Shown: positions 20,071-28,964, counted from the first letter of the stretch. The stretch is 64,000 nt of DNA from Chryseobacterium oranimense (GCF_900129755.1 NZ_FQWT01000002.1:1-64000), one strand, 5' to 3'. A program made the numbers and translations. Notes: a model not told the origin generated them from the letters alone.

Positions 20071-20169
20071 GAAATCTCCAGAATTCAAAAATTCACTATC
20101 TTAGGACAAAATTAAAAGCGGTTTCTGAAAAGCTTTGAAAGAGTAAGAGATAAAAAACTTAATAACAAT

Positions 20170-20214
20170 ATGAAAAATTTAAAAAAATGTTCTAAAGAAT
20201 ACAATAACAAATAA
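20170..20214 (+). CDS. Possible 14-codon remnant of a GG-leader peptide
   Basis: The short frame MKNLKKCSKEYNNK lies between the VKOR gene and the ABC exporter. Its first residues resemble the leader start of bacteriocin-like peptides of this group (compare MKKLKR in the peptides at 63094 and 63282) but it stops before any double glycine. It may be a decayed peptide gene or chance. There is no further evidence for translation. Confidence 0.2.
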   Translation: MKNLKKCSKEYNNK

Positions 20215-20255
20215 TAGTGTTAGTTAAAGATTAAGTTGTAACAATGAATAAAGAA

Positions 20256-20284
20256 AAAATGTCGTCATCCAATGACGGCATTTT
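20256..20284 (+). terminator. Hairpin between the VKOR and ABC exporter genes
   Basis: A 13-bp stem with one G-U pair (arms 20256-20268 and 20272-20284; core GTCGTCAT/ATGACGGC) with a 3-nt loop, ending in TTTT. It looks like an intrinsic terminator or attenuator 21 bases before the exporter start, so the exporter may be transcribed at a lower level or from its own promoter. Confidence 0.55.
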
Positions 20285-20304
20285 ACAATGAGATAAATTA
20301 AATT

Positions 20305-22497
20305 TTGAAGAAATTTCCCTTTTATAAACAGCCGGACGCTAAAGACTGCGGACCCACCTGCCTTAGAATAGTAAGTAAATATTACGGCAGAAGTATTTCT
20401 TTGCAGCAGATCCGTACTCTTTCTGAAACAACCCGTGAAGGAAGCAGCCTTCTGGGACTTAGTGATGCGTCAGAAAACCTGGGATTCCGCTCGCTTGGAG
20501 TCCAGATCGATTTTAATACCCTTGCAGAAGAAGTTCCGTTTCCCTGTATTGTCCATTGGAACAAGAACCACTTTGTTGTTGTCTATAAGATTGATAAAAA
20601 TAACAAGGTCTATATTTCGGATCCAAGTTATGGATTGATCACGTATACCCGCGAAGAATTCATTAAGTTATGGATTGGGGAAAATGCCAACGAAAATACG
20701 GAAGAAGGGATTGCCCTTATCCTTGAAACTACACCTGCATTTTTTCAAACTGAATTTGATACAGAGGAAAGCAAGGCAAGCTTCTCTTTCCTTTCGAAAT
20801 ACCTGCTTAAATACAAGTCGCTGGTTATACAGCTGGCGGTTGGTCTTTTGGCAGGAAGTTTACTGTCCCTTATATTTCCGTTTCTTACCCAAAGTATTGT
20901 AGATGTCGGGATACAGAATCAGGATCTCAATTTCATTTACGTAGTTCTTCTTGCCCAGGTTATGCTGTTTCTTGGAAGGATGGGGATTGAAGTAATCCGG
21001 AGCTGGATTTTGCTACATCTTTCTGCAAGGATCAATATTTCGATTATTTCAGATTTCTTTATCAAACTAATGAAGCTTCCTATAAGCTTTTTTGATACAA
21101 GAATGACCGGAGATATCATGCAGAGGATCAATGATCACCACAGAATTGAGCAGCTTCTGACGAGCTCCTCTTTAAATACCCTGTTTTCTCTTGTTAACCT
21201 TATTATCTTCAGTATTGTCCTGTTATTCTATGATTACAGACTTTTTCTTGTTTACCTTGTAGGAGCAGCTCTATACATTGGATGGATTACTTTTTTCCTT
21301 AATAAAAGAAAAGAATTGGATTATAAAAGATTCTCCCAGGTTTCCCAGGAACAGAGTAAGGTAATTGAGCTAATCAATGGAATGCAGGAGATCAAAATGC
21401 ATAATGCGGAAAAACAGAAGCGTTGGGACTGGGAATTCCTTCAGGTAAAATTATTTAAAATCAGGATAAAATCTCTTTCTCTGGAACAATGGCAGTCCGT
21501 AGGAGGAAATTTCATCAACCAGATGAAAGATATCCTGGTAAGTTTCCTTTCTGCCAAATTGGTTCTGAGCGGAAATCTTACTCTGGGGATGATGCTTTCG
21601 GTACAGTATATCATTGGACAGCTGAATAGTCCTTTGCTACAGCTTATCGAATTCATTAAACAAACCCAGGATGCCAAAATCTCTTTGGAAAGATTGGGTG
21701 AAATTCATGACAAAGAAGACGAAGAAGATAAAAATGAACAGTACGCGGGAGAAATTCCTCAGAAAGATATTGAAGTGAACAACATATCGTTCCGATATAT
21801 CGGGTCAGATGTTCCCGTGTTTGAAGATCTCAGTCTTACTATTCCCTATCAGAAGACTACAGCCATTGTAGGTTCCAGCGGAAGTGGAAAAACCACTCTT
21901 CTGAAGCTTCTGATGAAATTTTACGAACCTGACACAGGAGAAATTAGACTTGGAAATACCCAATTGAAAAGCATTTCACCAAGGGTCTGGAGAGATCATT
22001 GCGGAGTAGTAATGCAGGAGGGTTATGTATTCAATGACACTATTGCTAATAATATTGCAGTAGGAGAAGATTATGTTGACAAACAAAAATTGAGACGTGC
22101 TGTAGAGATTGCCAATATCAAAGATTTTATCGAAAGTCTTCCGCTAAGCTATAATACAAAGATCGGAAATGAAGGTGTAGGGGTGAGCGGTGGCCAGAAG
22201 CAGAGATTGTTTATTGCCAGAGCTGTATACAAGTCTCCGGAATTCATCTTTTTCGATGAGGCTACTTCCGCTTTGGACGCCAATAATGAAAAGGTGATCA
22301 TGGAAAATCTGGAACAGTTCTTTAAAGGCAAGACAGCCATTGTGATTGCCCACAGATTATCAACCGTAAAACATGCCGATAAAATTATAGTTCTTGATAA
22401 AGGCAAAGTGGTAGAGGAAGGCAACCATGCCGAATTGGTGGCCATAAAAGGGGAATACTACAGGCTGGTGAAGAATCAGCTGGAATTAGGAAATTAA
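20305..22497 (+). CDS. Peptidase C39-containing ABC exporter
   Basis: A 730-aa inner-membrane exporter that cleaves double-glycine leaders and pumps out the mature peptide. The N-terminal C39 peptidase has its full triad: C15 in KQPDAKDCGPTCLR, H89 in KNHFVVVY and D106 in ISDPSYG. A six-helix transmembrane domain follows (about 165-450), with TRMTGDIMQRINDH as coupling helix. The ATPase has Walker A GSSGSGKTT, signature VSGGQKQR, Walker B FIFFDEATSAL and switch H in IAHRLS. The start is TTG at 20305: it gives the family's conserved MKKFPFYKQ beginning, and no ATG is suitable. The HlyD adaptor follows. No peptide gene is adjacent; the peptides at 63 kb are the best candidates in the window. 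Confidence 0.95.
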   Translation: MKKFPFYKQPDAKDCGPTCLRIVSKYYGRSISLQQIRTLSETTREGSSLLGLSDASENLGFRSLGVQIDFNTLAEEVPFPCIVHWNKNHFVVVYKIDKNNKVYISDPSYGLITYTREEFIKLWIGENANENTEEGIALILETTPAFFQTEFDTEESKASFSFLSKYLLKYKSLVIQLAVGLLAGSLLSLIFPFLTQSIVDVGIQNQDLNFIYVVLLAQVMLFLGRMGIEVIRSWILLHLSARINISIISDFFIKLMKLPISFFDTRMTGDIMQRINDHHRIEQLLTSSSLNTLFSLVNLIIFSIVLLFYDYRLFLVYLVGAALYIGWITFFLNKRKELDYKRFSQVSQEQSKVIELINGMQEIKMHNAEKQKRWDWEFLQVKLFKIRIKSLSLEQWQSVGGNFINQMKDILVSFLSAKLVLSGNLTLGMMLSVQYIIGQLNSPLLQLIEFIKQTQDAKISLERLGEIHDKEDEEDKNEQYAGEIPQKDIEVNNISFRYIGSDVPVFEDLSLTIPYQKTTAIVGSSGSGKTTLLKLLMKFYEPDTGEIRLGNTQLKSISPRVWRDHCGVVMQEGYVFNDTIANNIAVGEDYVDKQKLRRAVEIANIKDFIESLPLSYNTKIGNEGVGVSGGQKQRLFIARAVYKSPEFIFFDEATSALDANNEKVIMENLEQFFKGKTAIVIAHRLSTVKHADKIIVLDKGKVVEEGNHAELVAIKGEYYRLVKNQLELGN

Positions 22498-22539
22498 ATA
22501 ATATCCTCCTTAAATATGGGAGGAATTTATCTCAGAAAC

Positions 22540-23838
22540 ATGAAAGAAGACATCTTAGACAATATTGAACTCCGTTCGGAAAGTGTTCAGGACATTCTTA
22601 CCCAGCCTCCTCATTGGATGATACGCTGGGGAAACAGTGTTATATTAATTATACTCCTGCTTATCCTTGTGATGAGCTATATTATAAAATATCCGGAATT
22701 CGTTTCCGCTCCTGTTATTGTAACATCGCAGAACCCTCCCGAGAAAATAGAAGCCAGGACAAGTTCTAAAATTGAGAAAATCTTTATAAAAGACCATCAG
22801 CAGGTTAAAAAGAACGATGTACTGATGGTTATGCAATCAACGGCAAATTATAAAGATGTTTTGGAGCTGAAAAAGCTTGTGGATTCTATCACTCCCAATC
22901 AGCTCAGCTCTTTTCCGATTGCGCAGACATCCAGGTTTAAGCTGGGCGAGCTTCAGGCTGATTACAACAATTTCGCCAAAGCTTTTCAGGATGAAGAGCT
23001 TTTCACAAGGCTCCAACCCTATGCTCCGGAAAATATAGCAGCCAATCAAAGTATTTCTGAATACAGGGGAAGAATTGCCACATTAAAACAGCAGAAAAGC
23101 CTGGAAATGGCCAAGTATGAATTATCAAAGAAAAGTTATCAGAGATCTCAGGAACTTTTCAACCAGGGTGTCATTGCTTCCATAGAACTTGAAAACGAGA
23201 AAATAAAATTCCTTCAGGCCCAGCAGAATCTTGAAAACCTTAATATTTCTATCTCCCAGATGGACGAAGGGATTTCGAACCTGAACAAAACGAAAAGCGG
23301 GACAGCTATTAATACGGAAAAAGACAAGATCACTTACTCTTCACAGACATTACAGCTTTTCGAGCAGCTCCGCAAATCTTTAAAGCAATGGGAGCAGAAT
23401 TACCTTGTTATTTCTTCTACTGATGGGATGGCCAGTTTTCAGCAGTTTTTCGGGGAAAATCAATTTGTGAAAACAGCAGAACCTATTCTGTCTATTCTTC
23501 CAAGCAACAAAGAAAAGCTGGTAGGCAGATTGTCCGTTCCTACCGTGAACTCAGGAAAGGTAGCCACAGGCCAGAAAGTATTGATTAAACTCGATAACTA
23601 CCGCTTCCAGGAATATGGTATCGTAGAAGGAAAAGTACAGAATATCTCCCTTATTCCTGATGAGAAAGGAAATTATTATGTAGATATAACTCTCCCTAAG
23701 GGATTAAAAACAAGCTATAATAAAACTCTTCCATTTGATAAAGAACTCAGAGGTAATGCAGAAATTGTAACCCAGGACCTGAGGCTGATTGAAAGGTTTT
23801 TCTACCAGATCAGAAAATTATTGGGATACCAAAGCTAA
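22540..23838 (+). CDS. HlyD-family adaptor (periplasmic membrane fusion protein)
   Basis: Bridges the ABC exporter to an outer-membrane channel. Of 432 aa, an N-terminal cytoplasmic part (ILDNIELRSESVQDILTQPP) is followed by one membrane helix (SVILIILLLILVMSYII), a first half-lipoyl domain (IEARTSSKIEKIFIKDHQQVKKNDVL), a long coiled-coil hairpin (LKQQKSLEMAKYELSKKSYQ to NLENLNISISQMDE) and a beta-barrel C-terminus (VGRLSVPTVNSGKVATGQKVLI). An ATG at 22516 is in frame, but the one at 22540 gives the conserved MKEDILDNIELRSE beginning. A small hairpin (TCCTCC / GGAGGA, 22503-22523) lies in front and could tune its expression. No TolC gene is nearby, so a chromosomally distant channel is presumably shared. 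Confidence 0.92.
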   Translation: MKEDILDNIELRSESVQDILTQPPHWMIRWGNSVILIILLLILVMSYIIKYPEFVSAPVIVTSQNPPEKIEARTSSKIEKIFIKDHQQVKKNDVLMVMQSTANYKDVLELKKLVDSITPNQLSSFPIAQTSRFKLGELQADYNNFAKAFQDEELFTRLQPYAPENIAANQSISEYRGRIATLKQQKSLEMAKYELSKKSYQRSQELFNQGVIASIELENEKIKFLQAQQNLENLNISISQMDEGISNLNKTKSGTAINTEKDKITYSSQTLQLFEQLRKSLKQWEQNYLVISSTDGMASFQQFFGENQFVKTAEPILSILPSNKEKLVGRLSVPTVNSGKVATGQKVLIKLDNYRFQEYGIVEGKVQNISLIPDEKGNYYVDITLPKGLKTSYNKTLPFDKELRGNAEIVTQDLRLIERFFYQIRKLLGYQS

Positions 23839-23856
23839 TTGTTCTCAGAAAATATG

Positions 23857-23885
23857 AAAACCGTAACTGTATAAGTTGCGGTTTT
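23857..23885 (+). terminator. Terminator of the peptide-export operon
   Basis: A 12-bp stem with one G-U pair (AAAACCGTAACT with AGTTGCGGTTTT), loop GTATA, followed by more T residues. It lies 18 bases after the HlyD stop. Confidence 0.8.
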
Positions 23886-24000
23886 TTTATCTATAATCCC
23901 ACATTTGAGTCTTGCAAAAAATAAACTGCTGAAAACTTAGAGTGGGCAGATTTTAAATCATCATTTAAAAGTTAACAATCATGATTTTTTAAAATAAAAA

Positions 24001-24029
24001 AAGGGAAAGTAAATATCTTACTTTCCCTT
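24001..24029 (-). terminator. Terminator of tRNA-Met
   Basis: A perfect 12-bp stem (AAGGGAAAGTAA / TTACTTTCCCTT) with 5-nt loop, followed on the minus strand by a T-rich run. It lies 6 bases beyond the tRNA 3' end. Confidence 0.8.
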
Positions 24030-24035
24030 CTGTTG

Positions 24036-24109
24036 TAGCGAAGACGGGAATTGAACCCGTGACCTCAGGGTTATGAATCCTGCGCTCTAACCAACTGAGC
24101 TACCTCGCC
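24036..24109 (-). tRNA. tRNA-Met (CAT)
   Basis: A 74-nt cloverleaf on the minus strand. The acceptor stem starts GGCGAGG and pairs with CTTCGCT (two G-U pairs). The D arm is GCTCAGTTGGTTAGAGC, the anticodon loop TTCATAA gives CAT, and the T arm is ACGGG-TTCAATT-CCCGT with discriminator A. CCA is not encoded. The first pair is G-U rather than the unpaired C-A of an initiator, so it is probably the elongator; a lysidine-modified tRNA-Ile cannot be fully excluded. Confidence 0.95.
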
Positions 24110-24153
24110 GTTTTGGTGGTGCAAATATAGAAAATATTTGTTTACCACCAAAA

Positions 24154-25446
24154 TTATTTTAGCTTAAAATATTCCAAAACATTCCCCACGTGATCTGGTT
24201 TATTGATTATCTTATTGTTAGCATCTAAAATAAAATACGTCGGAGTTGCATGAACATTGTACGTATCTACATAACTACTGTTCCATCCTCTTAATTCAGA
24301 ATCATTGATCCAAGGAAATGCAGCAATCTTTTGAGTATATGAGTTCTTATCCACATCCAGGGATAATCCAATAATCTGTACATTTTTACCTTTCAGATCA
24401 CTATATTTTGCCAAAAGTTGAGGCAGTTCACTTTCACAATGAGAGCATGTAGATGACCAGAAAACAACTATCTTTTTATCCGCTTTTACATCATACAGTG
24501 ACTTTGCAGATGTATTTGCCGGAGACTGAAATTTAACATTAGGAAATGCAGCTCCAATTTCAACATTGGCATTGGATTTTAAAGTAGATGCCAGCCTGTC
24601 ATTGATAGTACACTTAAGGTTTTTTGCCAATGTAAGATATTTCGTTTTAAACTCTTCCATATCATACGCGTCAAAGATATCAATAAGCTCTGATAACACC
24701 GTCTGCCCTCTTGGAGTTTCCACCTTTAAACGGTCTAAAAGTGTATCTACAGAAGCTCCTACATTGGTATTTCCTCCTGAATTAAGATAAGCCACTAAAA
24801 CCGGTCTTAAAAGAGAAGACGATTCAAGCATATCATTGGATTTATCCAGAAAGTTAACAATATCGTCCTGAGTAACTTTTTTAGTCGAATCTGCAGAGTT
24901 AGACAGAAACTTGTTATAATTGGTATTATAATAGGAAATAAACGGATGCTGGGTAGCATCAATAGCTGTATTCATTCCGGCAAGCCTTTCTATTTCTGTT
25001 TTCAGCGCTTTTCCGAAATCTGTATTGTCTTTGTAATATTCTTTAATCTGTGCCAGGGCCGGAAGAATAAGATCTTTCTTCTGCGAACCTTCCTGCTGTT
25101 TACTCATAAGATCATTCACTTCATCAAGATAGATTACATCTTTGATCTTATTATTCTGAACATCCATTTTGATGTTTACATTTTTATTTTCCGAAACAAA
25201 GCTTACCGAATTATTTGAAGCCGGAAAATACACTTTCATCATTCCCATATAATGACTGGGATATTTGAAGGTCCAAGTATTGTTCTTGCTCTGTTCTTTG
25301 GTAACGATAATATCTTTCGAACCGTTTAATGTATATAGAATAGCATCCTGATCTTTAAATTCTGCCGGTGTCTGAATTGTAACTGTAAACTGTGCCTGCA
25401 GGGAAAATGCAGCTAATACTGCAGATAATATATATATCTTTTTCAT
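24154..25446 (-). CDS. Secreted TlpA-like thiol-disulfide protein
   Basis: A 430-aa exported protein: signal peptide MKKIYILSAVLAAFSLQAQ, a beta-rich N-terminal domain (residues 20-110; DUF4369-like by position, not confirmed), a helical middle region, and a C-terminal thioredoxin domain with the active site CSHC (334-337) and the cis-proline in HATPT (402). TlpA/ResA-type proteins keep periplasmic or surface cysteines reduced. It sits 45 bases from tRNA-Met on the same strand, downstream of the PID-CTERM-like gene. Although near the disulfide-forming export operon, it is on the opposite strand, and a functional link is only a guess. Confidence 0.88.
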   Translation of the reverse strand: MKKIYILSAVLAAFSLQAQFTVTIQTPAEFKDQDAILYTLNGSKDIIVTKEQSKNNTWTFKYPSHYMGMMKVYFPASNNSVSFVSENKNVNIKMDVQNNKIKDVIYLDEVNDLMSKQQEGSQKKDLILPALAQIKEYYKDNTDFGKALKTEIERLAGMNTAIDATQHPFISYYNTNYNKFLSNSADSTKKVTQDDIVNFLDKSNDMLESSSLLRPVLVAYLNSGGNTNVGASVDTLLDRLKVETPRGQTVLSELIDIFDAYDMEEFKTKYLTLAKNLKCTINDRLASTLKSNANVEIGAAFPNVKFQSPANTSAKSLYDVKADKKIVVFWSSTCSHCESELPQLLAKYSDLKGKNVQIIGLSLDVDKNSYTQKIAAFPWINDSELRGWNSSYVDTYNVHATPTYFILDANNKIINKPDHVGNVLEYFKLK

Positions 25447-25461
25447 AAAGTAAAAATAAAA

Positions 25462-25487
25462 AAACTCTCCGATTAATCAGAGAGTTT
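25462..25487 (-). terminator. Hairpin between the PID-CTERM-like and TlpA-like genes
   Basis: AAACTCTC pairs with GAGAGTTT around a self-complementary GATTAATC. It lies 21 bases past the stop of the small gene on the minus strand. The U tract is modest, so termination may be partial. Confidence 0.55.
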
Positions 25488-25507
25488 AATGTTATTTTAA
25501 TAAAATT

Positions 25508-25729
25508 TTAGGCTTTTTGGCTCTTAAATTTCTTTGTATAGTATACGATGAATGCTACTGCTACAATAGATAGCAAATAAACATACATATCAATAGGTGA
25601 TGCTACCCCTCCAGGTCCTACACCTCCTGTACCTCCACCTCCTGGTGCTGGTGGTATTTCATCATCTGCCTTGACTAAAAGTGTCCCGAAAAAGAAAAGA
25701 GCAAGTACTAGTTTATTAATAGTTTTCAT
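25508..25729 (-). CDS. Small PID-CTERM-like surface protein
   Basis: A 73-aa protein: signal peptide (MKTINKLVLALFFFGTLLVKA), an acidic start, a Pro/Gly-rich stretch (PPAPGGGGTGGVGPGG), then SPIDMYVYLLSIVAVAFIVYYTKKFKSQ. The latter is a tripartite C-terminal signal: a short P-I-D motif, a membrane helix and a basic tail. This architecture matches the PID-CTERM sorting class known from flavobacteria, thought to be processed by an exosortase-like enzyme (family assignment from memory). It starts 6 bases after the T9SS protein's stop and is surely in the same operon. The function of the tiny mature part is unknown. Confidence 0.8.
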   Translation of the reverse strand: MKTINKLVLALFFFGTLLVKADDEIPPAPGGGGTGGVGPGGVASPIDMYVYLLSIVAVAFIVYYTKKFKSQKA

Positions 25730-25735
25730 AATATT

Positions 25736-27682
25736 TTATTTTAAGATTTTAGTGTTAACGGTTTCTCCTTTATCAGAAACAATTTTTACAACGTAAGAAT
25801 TTTTAACTGCGCCATCAAGCTCAATTACAAAATCCCTAGATGCATCAACTGCTTTTTTAGAGATAACCAGTTTACCGCTCATATCATAAACTTCAATATC
25901 TGCTTTTTTCCAGTTTGGATCAAATCTAACAATGTAGTTGGTAATCGCTGGATTATATACTACTATTGTTCTCGAAGGTTCGGCTGTTTCTTTTGTAGCC
26001 AACACCACACTACTAGGCTCACCATAATATAAATCATAAGATGCAACAGCATTAGGAGCAATACCTCCTTGTGTTGCCGGCTGTAAAGTACCGTTTGATG
26101 CTTTATAGTAGAAACCAATTCCTGCAGACAATAAGTGAGTTCCAGATGGAACTAATTGTCCGTTTTCTCTTATTTCAAATTTATACGATTTTACTTTACC
26201 TGTATCGTAATTTACCAGTTTAACATTTTTACCTTTGAAGTTACTTTCATTAGCTTCGTTAATGTATAACCAATACTGTCCTGTATAGTTAGTATCATAA
26301 CCACCATTTAAAGCTTCTTCAAATGTACCGATAATGTTACTTCCTGCAGTTGCCTGAACCGTAGTTGCTACAGAAGTCTGGTGACCAGTAACTGCATTAG
26401 GTGAAACTACATAATATGTTCTTGCAATTTCATTCCCGTTAACGTCTAAACCAATAACTCCAAGTTGTTTTATTGTACCTTCACCAACTTTTCCATTGGC
26501 ATTTCTGGCAGCAGTAACACTGTAGTCAGTAGTTTCAGCTCTAACGGTTGAATTAAATCTTCTAAGGGTATTGAAATTCAGGGTTTGTGCAGAATTATCT
26601 CTCAATTTCAGAACAAAAGTCTGCATTGGTTTGATAATCATTCCGATATCTCCTACCGGAACTTTTGTAGTTGCATCATAGGTCTGGATCAATGCTCCTG
26701 TACTGTATGCATTTCCTTGTGAGCCTACAACAACAGTTCCCGGATCATATCTTACTCCCCAGATGTTGCTGATATTGTTACCATCAGTAACACCTCCGGT
26801 TGCTGGCTCTGCATATCCTATTCTTGATAAATCAAGGTTAGTTAAGAAAGGATTCCCGAACTGGTAAATATTTTTACCATAAGTTCCTCCCCAAGGCGTA
26901 GCTGAGTTTTCAAACTGATCCTGAAGATACGTGTTATATTTTTCATTATATCCGTTAAGCGCTGTACCACCTGGGCCAAATGTTACATTTCCTCCATTTT
27001 GAAGAGTTGCGGCAGAGGCAAATGTTGCATAAGGACGACCATTAACAGTATGCAAAGAGCTACTTACATCTAAATTATTATTATTAGACCCAAGCATATA
27101 ATACTCTGAACCATTGCTGGTGTTAGTTGTTAAACTTGTATAATGATCAGCTACAGCTCCAGTGTTATTCCATTTTAGGATTTCATTCTGGCTTCTTCTT
27201 ACAGTACCGAATGTTTTACCCAGCTCAGTGGATAAGCTGCTCAAGGTTTTATCAAAGAAAGGTAACCCAACCTGTTGGTAATAATTTCCAGTACCGTTTT
27301 TCTTGGTCCTGAATTCCTTACTTACAATTCCAGTAATGTCGCTTTGGTTTAAACCATCAACATATAACTGCCCGTAAGTAGATGCATCGTCTGTGTTAGT
27401 AGGAGTATTAAGCCTTAAAATAATATTTCCGCCATCAGTTTTAGGACTTCCTAATCCTGCTCCGGAAATTGTTTTAATAGCATCACCAGCAGCACCTACG
27501 ACCATTACATTACCATGAACGTCGAGGATACCATTATCTCTGGTCTGTAAACCTCCACCGCTGTAGACGAGGGTGCCTTCGCTCACATACATATTAGCAT
27601 TAGTGTCAACATGACATAGTACCTGCGCCTGAACAGAGTAACTAATTGCTAAAAGACCTATAGCAAATAAACTTTTTCTCAT
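25736..27682 (-). CDS. Large secreted protein with T9SS type A sorting domain
   Basis: A 648-aa exported protein. The signal peptide (MRKSLFAIGLLAISYSVQAQ) is followed by a beta-rich region (VSEGTLVYSGGGLQTRDNGILDVHGNVMVVG) common in Bacteroidetes surface proteins. The last 80 residues form a T9SS-type sorting domain (FDPNWKKADIEVYDMSGKLVISKKAV...SYVVKIVSDKGETVNTKILK). No catalytic motif is visible; a structural or adhesive surface role is likely. It leads the operon with the PID-CTERM-like protein, a pairing that recurs in Chryseobacterium-like gene orders as far as I recall. It is a predicted client of SprA. Confidence 0.85.
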   Translation of the reverse strand: MRKSLFAIGLLAISYSVQAQVLCHVDTNANMYVSEGTLVYSGGGLQTRDNGILDVHGNVMVVGAAGDAIKTISGAGLGSPKTDGGNIILRLNTPTNTDDASTYGQLYVDGLNQSDITGIVSKEFRTKKNGTGNYYQQVGLPFFDKTLSSLSTELGKTFGTVRRSQNEILKWNNTGAVADHYTSLTTNTSNGSEYYMLGSNNNNLDVSSSLHTVNGRPYATFASAATLQNGGNVTFGPGGTALNGYNEKYNTYLQDQFENSATPWGGTYGKNIYQFGNPFLTNLDLSRIGYAEPATGGVTDGNNISNIWGVRYDPGTVVVGSQGNAYSTGALIQTYDATTKVPVGDIGMIIKPMQTFVLKLRDNSAQTLNFNTLRRFNSTVRAETTDYSVTAARNANGKVGEGTIKQLGVIGLDVNGNEIARTYYVVSPNAVTGHQTSVATTVQATAGSNIIGTFEEALNGGYDTNYTGQYWLYINEANESNFKGKNVKLVNYDTGKVKSYKFEIRENGQLVPSGTHLLSAGIGFYYKASNGTLQPATQGGIAPNAVASYDLYYGEPSSVVLATKETAEPSRTIVVYNPAITNYIVRFDPNWKKADIEVYDMSGKLVISKKAVDASRDFVIELDGAVKNSYVVKIVSDKGETVNTKILK

Positions 27683-27720
27683 TGTATAAATTATTTGTGT
27701 GTTAATACAATCTTCACCTG

Positions 27721-27728
27721 CAAAGGTA
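27721..27728 (-). promoter_or_regulatory. -7 element of the T9SS protein / PID-CTERM-like operon
   Basis: TACCTTTG on the minus strand matches TAnnTTTG, 38 bases before the ATG. No -33 TTG is visible at the usual distance. Confidence 0.5.
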
Positions 27729-27757
27729 AGATTTTTTTTTAAAGAAAAAAATATATT

Positions 27758-28945
27758 TTATTTATTAACAAAAATATTATCTTCCGTTAATATGATTTCT
27801 TTTTCTTCACCTATTGAAAACATATAGTCCTCCAATACTTTTTCTGTTGTTCCTCTTAAACCTCTGGCTCCCAACCCTTTTTCGATGGTCTCTTCCACAA
27901 TCTTTTCAATAGCTCCATCCGTAAAAACCAAATTCGTGCCATCCATTTTGAAAAGCTCTACGAACTGATTGATGATTGAATTTTTAGGCTCCTTCATGAT
28001 TCTCACCATCGTCTCTTTGGTAAGTTTATCGAGGTAGGTAATAATCGGGAATCTTCCCAAAAGTTCCGGAATCAATCCGAAAGAGCGAAGGTCGATTGCG
28101 TTGATATGGGTTAATACATAATCCTCTTCATCGGCCTTATTGATTTTTTCCGAACTGAATCCTATAGCCTGCTTATTCATCCTTCTTTCGATGATCTCTT
28201 TGATCCCGTCAAAAGCACCTCCTGCAATGAACAGGATATTCTGGGTATTGACCTGGATGTATTTCTGGTCCGGGTGTTTTCTTCCTCCCTGAGGCGGAAC
28301 ATTCACAATACTTCCTTCCAGAAGCTTCAGTAATCCCTGCTGTACCCCTTCTCCTGAAACATCTCTTGTAATACTCGGGTTGTCTGATTTTCTTGCAATT
28401 TTATCGATCTCATCAATAAATACGATTCCTCTTTCCGCTTTTTCCACATCATAATCCGCAACCATAAGAAGTCTGGAAAGGATACTTTCCACATCTTCCC
28501 CCACATAACCTGCTTCTGTAAGAATTGTGGCATCTACGATACAGAAAGGAACGTTAAGCTCTCTTGCAATGGTTTTTGCCAGAAGAGTTTTTCCTGTACC
28601 GGTTTCGCCTATCATGATGATATTCGATTTTTCCAGTTCTACTTCTCTGTTCTCGTCCTGAGCGTGAAGCAGTCTTTTATAATGGTTGTATACAGCAATC
28701 GAAAGCTGTTTTTTAGCCTGATCCTGTCCAATGACATATTGGTTCAGGAATTCCTTGATTTCTTTCGGTTTTTTAAGTTCTTCTATATTGGCTGCAGGAG
28801 AAGATCCTGTTTTAGAAACGCTGTCTTTTACGATAACATGCGCCTGTTCGATACAGTTCTCGCAGATAAAACCACTCTGCCCTGAGATAAGCATCTGTAC
28901 TTCATTTCTTTTTCTGCCGCAGAAAGAACATTGGTTTGAATTCAT
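27758..28945 (-). CDS. clpX: ATP-dependent Clp protease ATP-binding subunit ClpX
   Basis: AAA+ unfoldase that feeds tagged or damaged proteins to ClpP. The 395-aa protein has the N-terminal zinc-binding domain (CSFCGRKRNE...CENC), Walker A in GETGTGKTLLAKTIA, Walker B in IVFIDEIDKIA, pore-loop and sensor regions (EAGYVGEDVES; GLIPELLGRFPI) and the ClpP-contacting loop AIGFSSE. The E of GETGTGKT replaces the more common P/S, which is normal in Bacteroidetes. clpP is not in the window. It follows the HIT-family gene after a strong hairpin, so it is probably transcribed separately. Confidence 0.97.
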   Translation of the reverse strand: MNSNQCSFCGRKRNEVQMLISGQSGFICENCIEQAHVIVKDSVSKTGSSPAANIEELKKPKEIKEFLNQYVIGQDQAKKQLSIAVYNHYKRLLHAQDENREVELEKSNIIMIGETGTGKTLLAKTIARELNVPFCIVDATILTEAGYVGEDVESILSRLLMVADYDVEKAERGIVFIDEIDKIARKSDNPSITRDVSGEGVQQGLLKLLEGSIVNVPPQGGRKHPDQKYIQVNTQNILFIAGGAFDGIKEIIERRMNKQAIGFSSEKINKADEEDYVLTHINAIDLRSFGLIPELLGRFPIITYLDKLTKETMVRIMKEPKNSIINQFVELFKMDGTNLVFTDGAIEKIVEETIEKGLGARGLRGTTEKVLEDYMFSIGEEKEIILTEDNIFVNK

Positions 28946-28964
28946 AATAATATATATGTTAAAG

